Positions 22,933 through 33,900 of a stretch of 64,000 nucleotides of DNA are shown one piece after another. The notes under the pieces are model-generated. The model had not been told where the DNA came from. It searched no databases and saw nothing but the letters and a program-made list of their open reading frames with translations. The translations under genes and the position numbers were made by a program. Numbering within the stretch: position 1 is the stretch's first letter; each line of letters starts with the position of its first letter. Source of the stretch: Hemerocallis citrina (lineage: Eukaryota > Streptophyta > Magnoliopsida > Asparagales > Asphodelaceae); assembly GCA_017893485.1 (NCBI GenBank), contig CM030362.1, positions 37,480,984-37,544,983 of the forward strand, written 5' to 3'.

Positions 22933-23256
22933 AACCAACAAGATTCTGAGCCTTCTACTTCTCCACTAGATATTTTACAATGGTGGAAAGACCATGAACA
23001 CACTTTTAGTATTCTGTCAATTATGGCTAAAGATTTACTAACTCCTCCTGTCTCTACAGTTGCTTCTGAGAGTACATTTTCTTCAAGTGGCAGGGTTCTA
23101 ACGGATTACAGGAATCGCTTGAAGCCCGACTCGTTAGAGATGCTCGTTTGCACAGAAGACTGGCTAAAGGCTGAAGATAGGACACAAGGGAAAGCACTAT
23201 CAACGTCCACAAGTGGGAGCAACTCGCCGGAAGAACAACAACAACAACAACAATAG
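22933..23256 (+). pseudogene. hAT transposase, C-terminal hATC dimerisation domain
   Basis: Right after the second copy of GGTAT the interrupted frame resumes (NQQDSEPSTSPLDILQWW). The domain shows the hATC signature: ILQWWKDHEHTF, LSIMAKDLLTPPVSTVASES, TFSSSGRVLTDYRNRL and MLVCTEDWL. It ends in a polyglutamine stretch and TAG at 23254-23256. The downstream 330 bp is an AT-rich 3' region that runs into the GC-rich subterminal repeats. Confidence 0.92.
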
Positions 23257-23806
23257 CTGCTTTGCTTGTAATAGCAACTCGACCGACACGTTAGGAACTG
23301 TATTATATCTTTGCTTGTTATGTTAAATTAGAAAAATTGAAGTCAATTAAAATTGTATATAAGAAATATGTTATTGTATAAAACTTATTTGCGAATTGAA
23401 TTCTTCATTTCATTAGAAATTGTGAAAATTGTATAACTTAAATTCATATGAATAATATTTCAATTTTTTTTGCCAATTTCACTCTTTCAATCTTATTATT
23501 ATTATTACGATTTTTAATGTTTATTAGTGTTATTACTTACTTAGTATTAGTATTATTATTATTATTTTAAGCTAAAAAAAAAAACCTACCTATATAAACG
23601 GGCCAACCCGCGGGTCGACCCGACCCCACCCGGGTTGAACCCTAAAGGGTTCACGGGTTGGGCGGGCCACCCAAATCAAGTTTGGGCCCGGCCCGGCTAA
23701 GTGGCCAAACCGGCCCGAGCCCGCCCAAGATATGTGCCAACCCGTACGGGTTAGGCCCAGCCCGGCCCGTTCGACCCGTTCGCCATCCCTAGCTCTGATA
23801 CCAAAT

Positions 23807-24116
23807 TGTTAAGAATATGAACTGTGAATACAAGAACACAATCTGCACAATATGGATTGAAATGCCACACTCTTATTGAATCTCATACTAGGCTTTAAAT
23901 AGCCTTTTACACAGCAACTAAAAACAGAAAAACTCTCACGTATTGCTACAAATTAGTTACGTGATCAACAAACAGCTATCTCCCCTAGAAACTAGAACTT
24001 ATTAAACAGAAAAACTAATACTTCCTAACTTTAAGCAACTAACACTCTGACCCTTTCAATCCCTCCCTTAAACTAATACTTCTTAACTTCAAGCAACTAA
24101 CACTCTGATCCTTTCA
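23807..24116 (-). repeat. copia-1 5' LTR
   Basis: 310 bp, with intact TG and CA ends (TGTTAAG...CTTTCA as seen on +). It is followed on the + strand by the TSD TGGTG. The primer-binding word is at 23792-23806; its first bases doubled as the hAT target. Confidence 0.9.
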
Positions 24117-24197
24117 TGGTGGAAGATCGTCCCATCTAACTCTCTTATAAGTCAGACCCTTAGATCCTTATATGCCAGTTCATATAGCTGTGGATGC
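24117..24197 (+). pseudogene. LINE reverse-transcriptase fragment, segment 2
   Basis: The 81 bp between the two copia elements translates in the same frame as segment 1 (WWKIVPSNSLISQTLRSLYA). This is expected for the part of plant LINE ORF2 downstream of the catalytic RT core. Confidence 0.65.
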
Positions 24198-24393
24198 TAT
24201 TGAGCAATCAGCTCCTTAATAATAGTGTTATCGAACATGTAAATCCCTAATTGTAAGGCTGTCAATGTAATAGCATAATTATCGGGATTGTATAACTGTT
24301 ATTCTTTCTAGCATCTTCCAATACTGTGTATAAATTCACCTTATGTATCAATGTAACAGATAGCCAAAATCAATACAATTCATTACATTTTCA
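24198..24393 (+). repeat. copia-2 5' LTR
   Basis: 196 bp ending CATTACATTTTCA, directly followed by the initiator-tRNA primer word. Few differences from the 3' LTR apart from its duplication. Confidence 0.92.
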
Positions 24394-24443
24394 TGGTATC
24401 AGAGCCATCACTCACACGAGCAATTTTTTTTCTCTCCTTCATA

Positions 24444-25980
24444 ATGTCTGAAACAACCATTACACCCCCTTCTCCCTCCCAAAATGTTCTTCCAGCACCT
24501 GAGTCCCAAATCAATGAAGTTATTGCTATCAATTCAACCACCCAACTACCTCTGAAATTAACATCCACTATTTTTTCTTCCTAGAAATCCCAATTTGAAA
24601 CCCTCATGCTAGGCTATGATCTAGATGGGTATCTTGATGGCTCATTATCTTGCCCACCCAAATTTATTAACCAAAACAATGAACAAATACCCAACCCTGA
24701 TTATAGAAAATGGCTCCGCCAAGTTGCTCTCATTCGCCATGCTATGTTCTCCTCCTCCACCACAGCTGTCCAACCCTCCCTCAGCGGTGTTACAACTGCA
24801 GCTGAGCTTGGCACAAGCTAAATGCAACCTATGCCAACAGATCAAGGACGTGCTATCTCACCCTTGGAGATGTTCTTATCCAACATCACTAAAGAAGGTA
24901 AAACAGAATCTGAATATATGCAGTTAATTAAAAGTGCTACTAATGATTTGGCTTTGATTGGACATCCACTCACCGAGGACGAGGTTGTACATCATGTGCT
25001 TTGCGGTCTCAACCAAGATTACAAAGAAATAAGTGCAGGTGTTCGTGCTCGATCTGAACCAATCTCTTTTGAAGAACTTCATGAAAAACTTTCCGATCAC
25101 AAGATGTTTCTCAAGCTTGAAGAAGCCCGCAAGGATCCCACATTTCTTACAGCACAATATGCACAAAGCAACAATCATAACAGCAGTGGCAAAAAATTCA
25201 ACACACAAGGTAACAGAAATAAGCCAAATAGAAGGTATAATCAAGGCAATCAAATGAATTCATATCATGACCGCAATCAACAAAATCCTTCTAATTACAA
25301 TGGCTCCTACTACAACAATAACTATACTCAAGGAAACAAAAGTAATCAGCCTTGGACCAGTCACAATGTACGCTTCAATCAACCTAAGCTTGTGTGCCAA
25401 TTCTATGACAAACTCGGACATATTGCCAAATATTGCAGGGCTATTCCCCAAGCTAATTTCACTGTCACCACCTTCCCCAATGACTCCAATTGGATCATGG
25501 ATTTGGATGCCTCCCACCATATCACATCCGATCTGCAAAACCTCGCAGTTCATTCAGACTATGATGGTTCAGATGGCATAATCATGGGTAATGGTTAAGG
25601 TATACCTATTACTCACATTGGTTCTTCTTCACTATCATCCAGTAAATCCAACTTTCAATTAAATAATATTTTGTGTGCCCCATTGATTAAAAGGAACCTA
25701 ATCTCAGTATCTCAATTTTGTAAACATAACAATACTTCTATTGAATTTTTTCCTAACCATTTCTTTGTGAAGGATCTCACCACGGGGGCACCTCTCGTCA
25801 AAGGGCAGAATAATGGCAACCTTTACGAGTGGTCTAAACAATCAAACACCACTACACCCACACTTTTCCACTCTACCAAAGGTTCTCCTCATCAATGGCA
25901 TCGTCGTCTAGGGACATCCCTCCAACTATATACTTCAAAAAGTTCTCTCAACTCACAATCTCCAAACCTCGAGTACTACT
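24444..25980 (+). pseudogene. copia-2 gag, zinc knuckle, protease and pre-integrase region
   Basis: The start MSETTITPPSPSQN at 24444 fits Ale gag. The gag core shows LMLGYDLDGYLDGS, PLTEDEVVHHVLCGLNQDY and ISFEELHEKLSDHK. The zinc knuckle is altered (CQFYDKLGHIAKYC; second Cys replaced). The protease segment reads WIMDLDASHHITSD, where the usual DSGA/DTGA is changed to DLDA. The pre-integrase part has LCAPLIKRNLISVSQFC. Stops at about 24583, 24821 and 25598 and a shift near 25930 inactivate it. Confidence 0.85.
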
Positions 25981-26004
25981 TTATCTACTTTCTGTAACTC
26001 CTGC

Positions 26005-26369
26005 TTGTGTAATAAAAGTCATAAACTACCTTTTGGTTTTAATACTCTCTCTAGTAACCAACCCCTTGAACTAATTTACTCAGATGTTTGGGGTCCTACT
26101 CCCATTACTGGTTTTGATCAATCCCGTTATTATATTATCTTTGTGGATCATTTTACAAATATACATGGCTGTATTTACTCGAGGAAAAATATGAAGTTCC
26201 TACATTATTTTTACATTTCAAAATTTTAGTTGAAAAACATTTTCAAACTAAAATCATTACCCTATACACAGATGGAGGAACTGAGTATCATGGTGTCCAC
26301 AAAATAGCTCTCACTTCAGGAATCCAACACCTCACATCACCACCTTACACACCAAAAATTATAGGCACT
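26005..26369 (+). pseudogene. copia-2 integrase core, first part
   Basis: CNKSHKLPFGF, ELIYSDVWGPTPITGF and YYIIFVDHFT give the His-Cys end and the first catalytic Asp. LYTDGGTEYHGV gives the second. The frame is cut by the solo LTR after SPPYTPKIIGT and resumes at 29603 (ERRHRHIVETGLTLLHQ), which supports the insertion boundaries. Confidence 0.85.
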
Positions 26370-26373
26370 CCCT

Positions 26374-29300
26374 GTAACACCCTAAATTTCTATTTATGAA
26401 GAGTTTGTGATTTTACGTGTTTTGCACGTATAATTTCATATGTATAATTTCTTTTAGAAAAATATTTCTTTATAGCATGAACAAGTTATTGTTCTCTTTA
26501 TTTTCCAAAAAATACTATTTTTTAAAAAGGCTTAATTAAATCCTAAGCCTATTTGTCTCTTTTAGCCCATCTTAATTAATTAATTAATTAAATTAAGAGA
26601 GCCCATGGTTAATTGGCCCATTAGTGAGCCTATTTAACTTAATTTCTCTTTTTATTAATATAACTTGTAGTGTAGACAAGTTTAGTGAACAATTAATTAA
26701 TTCACATGAACAAACATGTAAAGAGGGGGTACTAGTTGGCACGTGCATGCACTAGAGTGTGCATTGCACACTTTTTACCCGAGGCCGGATGGGATTGGGA
26801 GAGTGGGAGAGATGGAAGAGGTGGAGAGTTGGTTGCTTCATCATGGATAGTTTCTATAACTCCCTAGTTCATCTAGACCCTTGATCCCTAACCTTTTGGA
26901 CTCATCCTAGCCCTCCATTCACCCTCAAAATTAGTATAAATACCCCCCCTCCCCCCTGCATGCATACAATACACTAAAAGTTTGTAGAAAAAAGAAAGAA
27001 AGACAATACATAAGAGAGTAAAAAGATTGCAAGAGAGTTAGAAAAAGATTGGGAGTATTCTAGTTTGTGTGTGTGTGCATCCTTGGAGGCCGGCCATTGC
27101 ATTGGAGGGACGTGTAGGCTTGGGTTCACTAGTGCAAGGAGGAGGAGGCAATCGTGGTGGCTCAAACTAGGAGGAGAAGGACCGCTCGTGTGTTCAAGGA
27201 GATTCTAGGAGCTTTTGTAGTGTTTTTCTTCAAATAGGTGGGTGTTTTTCTCTACTTCTAATCTAGACACCATGCTAGGGCTTTTTGATAAATGAGAATG
27301 CTAAAAGAAACTAATAAGATAACAAATTGTTGGCTATAAAAAGGACTTGGTAGATGATTGAGTAAATGATTGATGAATTGCATGCTATTTTGTTATTAAT
27401 CATGTTTAATGTAAGAAAATTGCCTTGTTGCCATGAAAATGTGAAATTGGAACCATGTTAATTGTAAATGCTTGTGAATGATTAGTAGTTGAAATTATTA
27501 AATTTGTGCTTATGGAACCATTGTGACACTAGTTCAATGAATGCAACCATGTCTTTGAGTATTGTGGATAAAAGAGGGGGAAATAGGAATTAATACTCTT
27601 TTAATGAAGTTGTAATTTGGTAGAGAATTACTAATTTGAATTATTGAAATTGTAAGCATAGAATACAAATTAGAATGAAAAATACATGTTTTAATGTCAA
27701 AAAAATGTTTTTAAAACACTGATTTGTTAATTAAACTCAAACTCAGTATTCTGGAAATTTTAATGACTTTATGTGAAGAAGAAACAAAGTTATGAGCTTT
27801 TGAAAAATGAAATAATTTTGATGAACAGAGACTAGAAATAAACCTATTTTAACCTACTCCTATATCTGATTGACACTATGGTCATACTGGTCAGAGAGGG
27901 CGCCAATTGCGTTTTACTGTAGCTAGGCGGCAGCCCTTGTGTGTGGGTTCGAGTCTCGGTAGAGGCTTTTATTTTTCCAAAAATTCGACTTTTTCCAAAA
28001 CCCGAGAGTAAACTTAACCTTAAATTAACTCCCCTTTATATTAGTTGGGCACTCTGTCCCTTTTGGCTAGCACGTGGGGGTTGGTTTCGGTGACTGTGCA
28101 CCTTGGCTGTGTGTGCGCGGGTTCGAAACTGGCTAAGGCCAGATTTTTTTTAGAAAAAAACTATTTTTTTCTTTTCTAATACACTTGATTTTTGGGGTTT
28201 TAAAATATAATAAAAACTGAGAAAAATATTAGGAAATTTCTCAAAATACATAGACTTCATAAAAATTATATTTTTTAATATGTGGACTTTTAAATGAGAA
28301 ATAAGAGTTAAGAGTGAAGAATTCATCTTAGATTTGATTCTTTTGAAATTCTAAAATAAACTAATGAAATTTTTGAATATAGGAAGAATTGAAAAGAGAT
28401 TAATTGAGATTTTTCACTCATAATTATTGAGTTGAATTAAATGAGAAATTGAATATGCAAGTTGCGCATTGAAGTATGAGAAAAAGAGAACTTGATGAAA
28501 TGTAAAATTTGTGAACAAATATGCTTTCTTCTATGAACATGAAATGAGGACTTAAACTAGAATTTTAGCTATAACTCTACGCCGGCAAGAATGAAAAATA
28601 TGAAAAAAAGAATTATGATATTTTGACCAAGTTTAGGTCATTGATAATGATTGGTGTTGAAAAGACCGATGTAGAAGTAATGCTAGATTCTAGAATATTG
28701 ACCTTCAATTATATATAAGGATTAGATGCATAGTGAAGATGTGATGAACGTAAGAGAAAAACATGAGTATGAGGGCCATTGGATTGGCGGCGTGAGAGTA
28801 TTCACAGGATGTCCCATGATGCGTCATGATTAGGGCGTGGATACTAATCCAGAGTGCCGTCCCGGTGGCGACGCTTATGGGGTGATCTAATGACTACAGG
28901 TAGTGCCATGTCTATGGTAGGAGGGGAATTGACCATAGGATGCCTGCATGATGAGTCGTGTGTCTGTGCGTAGGGTTCACTCCAGGGCGCCTAGACGTGG
29001 GCTCGTAACTCATAGAACACCTAGGATACTTACCGTAGTTACCGTATTAGATTAAGTCATAGCGAGGGATCGAACCCTACAAGATGAAGAACGGTTAAGG
29101 GCTTGCCCTCGGACCTATGTAGTATGGGTTGCATAGACTCTGAACAAGTGCACATTAGTGTCATATAATATAAACAACTGTATTAAGAACTAAGGACACC
29201 GCACAACACGACATCAATAGGATAGTCCCTCTGTAGTTTGTCTGTGATCAAGTTTGTGGTTTGTTTAAGTATTGAAAATCGTTATAATGTTCGGCATAGT

Positions 29301-29597
29301 GAGGATGGCCGTGTATAATATTTCGTCGGTTGTAAGCAACTGGCGCGCCCACAGTTTTCTATGCAGGATAAAGTGCTTGGCAAGATTAAAGTATGCATGC
29401 TGCTTAAAGATTGATTCAAATGTTGTATATTTTATTCATGTAATTATTGTAAAATTGCTTCCGATGTATAAATATAAATGTAAATGTAACTCTGATGTAA
29501 CAAACATTTTTAATTCCTTACAAAATTGTACGAAGAGAAGTGTAAAGATCCTATGGAACTTCCAATTCAGTCTATTTTTGAATTCGGAGTGTTACAC
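26374..29597 (+). mobile_element. Solo LTR, 3.2 kb, Tekay/Del-like gypsy
   Basis: It starts TGTAACACCCTAAATTTC and ends GGAGTGTTACA, inverted termini typical of long chromovirus LTRs. The near-exact 5-bp TSD is CTCCC (26369-26373) and CTGCC (29598-29602). Removing it restores the copia-2 integrase frame. A TATA-like AGTATAAATACCCC lies near 26935. No open frame of interest. Several GGTTCGA words (near 27946, 28118 and, inverted, 29068) resemble pol III B boxes. The 28.8-29.2 kb part has a GC-richer conserved block shared in inverted form with the element at the right edge of the window. Confidence 0.85.
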
Positions 29598-29602
29598 TGC
29601 CG

Positions 29603-30500
29603 AACGCCGTCACCGTCACATCGTCGAAACTGGTCTTACTCTTCTTCATCAAGCTTCTCTTCCATAATCATTCTGGCCAGCTGCCTTTCTTGCATCCATT
29701 TACCTGATCAATTGTCTTCCAACACCACTTCTCAATCTCATATCGCCTTTTGAAAAACTTTTTGCCGATTCTCCCAATTACAACAAGCTCAAGGTGTTTG
29801 GATGTCTCTGTTATCCCTGACTTAAACCATATACTCAACACAAATTACAACCTAAATCAGTTCCATGTATATTTATTGGTTACTCAACTTCTCACAATGC
29901 ATATAAATGTTATGATCATCAAACCAGAAAATTGTATATTTCACAACATGTAACCTTTGTTGAAGACCAATATCCCTTCGCTCAATCTCCCAACCATCAA
30001 TTCTCCATCACAGAAACTCTTCTCAATCAATGGAACCCATCTCGTCACTTCTCCACTCCCACTCCTCCCTCTAGCATTTTGGGTCCATTTTTATTAACCC
30101 AAACCGATGGTACCCCAGAAAAACTTGAACAACTTCCTGCGTTTGAACAACCCATTCTGCCATCAACCTCATCTTCGAACAACTCTCCTTCTCGAAGCCC
30201 CATTTCTCTGCGTTCATCATCGTCGCTTCCCCCAACTTCACCATCTAGTCGTTCTCCTGGCCACTCTGTTGATGAGCCTGAGGTTCTGCCACCGAGAAGC
30301 CCCTCGTCTTCTGCACCTGCTGCCGTCGACACAAGCATCGACCCCCCATCTTCATCTTCTACTTCAATCACAAGCCAACCTCATACAAACCCACTCCAAC
30401 ACCACCAAATCCTACCAAGGCCCACCCACACACCAAATGACCACTCGATCTCGTAACAATATTGTTACCCTGTTTACACTTTTAAAATATTATCATCTCT
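29603..30500 (+). pseudogene. copia-2 integrase second part and linker
   Basis: ERRHRHIVETGLTLLHQASL is the region that follows the catalytic Glu in copia integrase. KLKVFGCLCYP-like text appears near 29790 (AAGGTGTTTGGATGTCTCTG). A Ser/Pro-rich linker of about 150 residues (29932-30456) precedes RT. Stops and frameshifts are present. Confidence 0.8.
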
Positions 30501-30519
30501 ATCTTACCACCACCACTGC

Positions 30520-31682
30520 TATTTTAGAACCCTCCACCTTTCTCCAAGCTCACAAAGATCCCACATGGCATCATTCCATGACCGAAGAATTTAATGCTCT
30601 CACTCGTAATCAGACTTGGGATTTGGTTCCTTCTAATCACACTCAAAATACTATTGGTTGTAAGTGGGTTTACAGGATCAAGAGAAAGGCTGATGGGACA
30701 ATTGATCGCTACAAAGCTCGTCTGGTTGCGAAAAACTTCCATCAAAGACCTGGTATTGACTTCTCACTCCACATTTAGTCCAGTTGTCAAACCGGCCATT
30801 GTTCGCCTTGTGCTCACTATAGCTCTTCATTTTGGATGGCCTCTTCGTCAACTGGATATAAATAATGCTTTCCTCCAAGGGCATCGTGATGATGATGTTT
30901 ATGTGGCCCAACCACCGGAATTTGTTCACTCTGATTATCCCACTCATGTATGCAAATTACGCAAAGCCATTTATGGCCTTCTCCAGGCCCCACGCGCCTG
31001 GTACTTGGAATTAAGGTCGTTCCTCATTGCTCGATGCTTTCAAAATTTCAAGTCAGACACCTTTCTCTTTATCTTCAATCAACATGGCCTAACACTCTAT
31101 CTACTTGTCTATGTAGATGATATTATTATCACAGGCACCTTACTGTCCCTAGTGACAGCATTCATTCGTCACCTAGCTGACTAATTCTCTCTCAAGGATC
31201 TTCATTACTTTCTTGGTATTGAAGTTATTTCCACTTCCTCAGGCATGCTTCTTACCCAGCAAAAATATATCCGGGATCTCCTTGCCAAAAATAACTTAAG
31301 TAATTGTAAACCTGTCGCTACTCCGATGTCTGCTACAGAAACCCTTTCACTTAATAACTCAAGCTCATCTGTCGATGGTAAACCGCTTCGTCAAACTGTT
31401 GGTGCTATACAATACTTGTCACTTACTCGACCAGACATCTGCTTTGCAGTTAACAAGCTCTCTCAATTTATGCATCGTCCTACTGAGAATCATTGGCGTG
31501 CCATGAAATGTGTGCTCCGCTACCTTAGTGGTACTATCTCTCATGGCCTCTTCCTACATCACTTTGCTCCGCTTACACTCCATGCATTTTCAGATGCTGA
31601 TTGGGCTGGTGATCTTGACAATTGTTGCTCCACATCTGCTTATGTCACGTTTCTAGGTCCAAATCCTATTAGTTGGAGCTAA
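30520..31682 (+). pseudogene. copia-2 reverse transcriptase and start of RNase H
   Basis: WDLVPSNHTQNTIGCKWVYR and IDRYKARLVAKNFHQRPGID, then after one frameshift near 30765, LRQLDINNAFLQG, LRKAIYGLLQAPRAWYLELR and the catalytic LLVYVDDIIITG. A TAA at about 31182 interrupts, after which [42 protein letters not shown] and [10 protein letters not shown] follow. These are all RVT_2/RNase H motifs of the Ale/Retrofit type. Confidence 0.9.
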
Positions 31683-32061
31683 GAAAAATGACAAACTGTT
31701 GCTCACTCCTCTACTGAGGCTGAATACCGAGTTGTTGCTTCCACTACTGCTGAACTCAACTGGCTTCAACACTTCTTCAAGAACTTCGCATCACATCATC
31801 TATCACTCCCACCATTTACTGTGATAATCTTGGTGCTACCTATCTTGTTGCGCATTCAGTCTTTCACTCTCGTATTAAGCACATCGCCATTGACTATCAC
31901 TTTGTTCGTGATCAAGTCTTAAAACACCAACTACGTGTTACACATGTTCCATCCTCAGATCAATTGGCAGACTCTCTCACAAAGTCACTTCCAAAGCCCT
32001 CCTTTCTTCATCATCGGTTCAAGCTTGGTGTTCGCCTTGCAACGCCAATCTTGCAGGGGCA
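31683..32061 (+). pseudogene. copia-2 RNase H C-terminus and polypurine tract
   Basis: After a stop at 31680 the translation gives VAHSSTEAEYRVVASTTAEL and, after one shift, CDNLGATYLVAHSVFHSR and SSDQLADSLTKSLPKPSF, the usual copia end. The purine tract GCAGGGGCA abuts the 3' LTR. Confidence 0.85.
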
Positions 32062-32296
32062 TATTGAGCAATCAGCTCCTTAATAATAGTGTTATCAAAC
32101 ATGTAAATCCCTAATTTTAAGGCGGTCAATGTAATAGCATAATTATAGGGATTGTATAAGGTTGTCAATGTAATAGCATAATTATAGGAATTGTATAACT
32201 GTTATTCTTTCTAGCATCTTCCAATACTGTGTATAAATTCACCTTATGTATCAATGTAACAGATAGCCAAAATCAATACAATTCATTACATTTTCA
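32062..32296 (+). repeat. copia-2 3' LTR
   Basis: 235 bp, with an internal duplication of about 39 bp absent from the 5' LTR, which must have arisen after or during the last replication cycle. Confidence 0.92.
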
Positions 32297-32301
32297 GATG
32301 C

Positions 32302-32351
32302 CCTGCTCAAGCCTCAAATTTCTGTAAGTTAGTCTTTTAGCTCAAGGACAT
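32302..32351 (+). pseudogene. LINE fragment, segment 3
   Basis: Fifty bases between copia-2 and the solo gypsy LTR. They continue the LINE frame of segment 2 and lead, after the LTR, into the fourth segment (LKD then MFMQNIKWKLGKGD). Confidence 0.55.
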
Positions 32352-32943
32352 TGTTACCGCTGATTTCGGTGTGGGGGTAAACAGATAGAATTTGTGAGTC
32401 CGGGATACACCTGAACGATTGACTCGGCTTTCTTGCTCCTGGCACAACCTGCAAGGAAGTGCGAAACACCGGGGTTGATTCCGGCGACGCACCCTCCGAC
32501 GCTCTTGTCAGTAATCAGGAAAAGATTAAGAAAGAGCTTAAGTGGTGAAAAAGTGATTAACCTGGTCTTGGTGGTAGAGGGGTTGTATTTATAGTCGCCA
32601 AGAGAGAGATTAGGGGCTTGATTCCTTGTATAACTGTTTGGAGCAAAATCCTCACAGTTTGTTAAGGAAAGTAGATCTCCTAATTCCCGGCGAGAGCAAA
32701 TCAGGCATGCTGATTTGGTCAAATCAGGGATCCTGATTTGTCTCTTGCTGATGTGGGTTTTCTTCGGGTCGGAACCCGAACCCAATAAGAGAGGGTCCGT
32801 TCGCGGGTGATTGGTCCTGTGAGAAGGGGACTCAATACCCATTTAGGATCCATTTGTATGTGAAATTACCCTTTTACCCCCGTGCTTCAAGATTCGCGCT
32901 CGATCTGGACGGTCTCGATTTAACCCCATTTTTAGCCATATCA
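32352..32943 (-). mobile_element. Solo LTR of the Tat-like gypsy family
   Basis: On the + strand it begins TGTTACCGCTGATTTC and ends TTTTTAGCCATATCA, the reverse complement of the 11614/22306 LTR type. The exact TSD is GACAT (32347-32351 and 32944-32948). It contains the same TATA block (TATTTATAGTCGCC on +). No internal sequence is left, so it arose by LTR-LTR recombination. Confidence 0.93.
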
Positions 32944-33900
32944 GACATGTTCATGCAAAATATAAAATGGAAGCTTGGAAAAGGCGACCTGATCAAATTC
33001 TGGATATCCAGATGGATTGATGGTAACAATATCTCCTCTTTGGGCCCTGCTTTAACAACTGTTGTATGGAACCTCGAAGCAACTATCCTATCCGAAGGAG
33101 TATGGCTCAACAACATTTGGCATTGGAGGCCACAACTTCATTGCATCTCTACCCCTATCCTTAGAGAAAAAAGGGGAGAGACTATCAGAACTCATAGCTG
33201 AAAAGCATCCATGAGACTCCAAAGATATTCCTTCATGGAGGCAACTGCATCAGGCGCGTTCACTGTCAAGTCAGCTTACTACCCTTTTATCTACTCTGGT
33301 CTGAGATCACCATTCCAGAAAGCAACTTGGACGTCTGTAACACTTCTGAAATGCAAAGTCTTCATCTGACAGCTGAGTTGGGAAAAGATTAACTCCAAAG
33401 CTTTTATGTATTCTAAGGGCTGGTTAGGAGACCCGACATGCACAGCTTGTGCATGTCCGGTTAAAACAACCTTCCATATTGTCTTTGAATGCCCATTTGA
33501 CGCAACCACCTGGACCTTCTTCACCACCTTTTTCCACATACACACAATGCCCCCTGAACATACACGAATGCTTCTCATCATGGTTTTGGATCACACTCAC
33601 ATAGTCACGCATGACACCTTCTCACAATTGCTATTTGTTGAAGTATCTGGCTAGCTAGTAATGATCGCGATTTTTTCTTTAAAACTAGTTCCAGTAGAAT
33701 CAGTTATTTCTAATGCAATATTTTGGTTTCGTTTTTATCTAGATGGTTGTGGCAATGACAAGAAGAAGGATAAGCTTATGCAGGAGGTGGAGAATGCATG
33801 AGTTAAAGATAGTCTATCCAAAGCAGGAGTTCACGGGGTCGATCTTACAAGCAGTGGGGAAGTAGTAATTCAGGGTGATTTAATAACCCTAAGATGGTGA
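32944..33900 (+). pseudogene. LINE fragment, segment 4, with RT zinc-binding (zf-RVT) domain
   Basis: The translation reads WKLGKGDLIKFWISRWIDGN, FTVKSAYYPF, LKCKVFI, KAFMYSKGWLGDPTCTACAC and TTFHIVFECPFDATTWTFF. This is the standard zf-RVT order of plant L1 LINEs, with CxxC...H...C ligands kept. Frameshifts and stops occur near 33200, 33370 and 33650. The tail near 33660-33730 still resembles the LINE C-terminus (ASNDRDFFFKTSSSRISYF in another frame). The 3' end is not sharply defined. Confidence 0.78.

Larger units (their letters stand above)
8965..23791 (+). mobile_element. hAT transposon (hAT-1), split by a gypsy element
   Basis: The ends TAAGGGTGGTAAATGGGCC and, at the right, the reverse complement TAGGGATGGCGAACGGGTCG are imperfect inverted repeats of hAT type. 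They are flanked by an exact 8-bp TSD GCTCTGAT (8957-8964 and 23792-23799). Subterminal regions are dense in CCCGGCCCG/GGGTCGACC words. It encodes a BED/hATC transposase (9804-11613 and 22933-23256), interrupted by the gypsy element 11614-22927. The target was the primer-binding site of copia-1. Without the gypsy insert the element is about 3.5 kb. Confidence 0.93.
3509..24116 (-). mobile_element. Ty1/copia retrotransposon (copia-1), nested host of other elements
   Basis: This is a complete minus-strand copia element with two LTRs (3509-3809 and 23807-24116). The primer-binding word ATTTGGTATCAGAGC sits just inside the right LTR, and a polypurine tract TTTAAGGGAGGGAT just inside the left LTR. 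The 5-bp TSD TGGTG is at 3504-3508 and 24117-24121. By eye the LTRs differ at about 13 of 300 positions plus a 9-bp indel. The internal order on the minus strand is gag, protease, integrase, RT, RNase H, the copia order. The coding region is broken by stops and frameshifts. It is split by a PIF/Harbinger-like element (3909-4968) and a hAT (8965-23791), and it lies in a LINE. Confidence 0.92.
24198..32296 (+). mobile_element. Ty1/copia retrotransposon (copia-2), Ale/Retrofit-like
   Basis: LTRs 24198-24393 and 32062-32296, exact TSD GATGC (24193-24197 and 32297-32301), primer-binding word TGGTATCAGAGCC at 24394, and purine tract GCAGGGGCA at 32053-32061. The 3' LTR is longer because about 39 bp (GGTTGTCAATGTAATAGCAT region) is tandemly duplicated. 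The LTR starts TATTGAGC in both copies rather than TG. Order: gag, protease, integrase, RT, RNase H. Point stops and frameshifts are modest. The integrase is split by a solo LTR (26374-29597). Confidence 0.93.

Noticed and set aside
27895..28140. Possible tRNA genes near the GGTTCGA words in the solo LTR
   Set aside because: B-box-like words are present, but there is no cloverleaf, no anticodon arm and no matching acceptor stem at either site.
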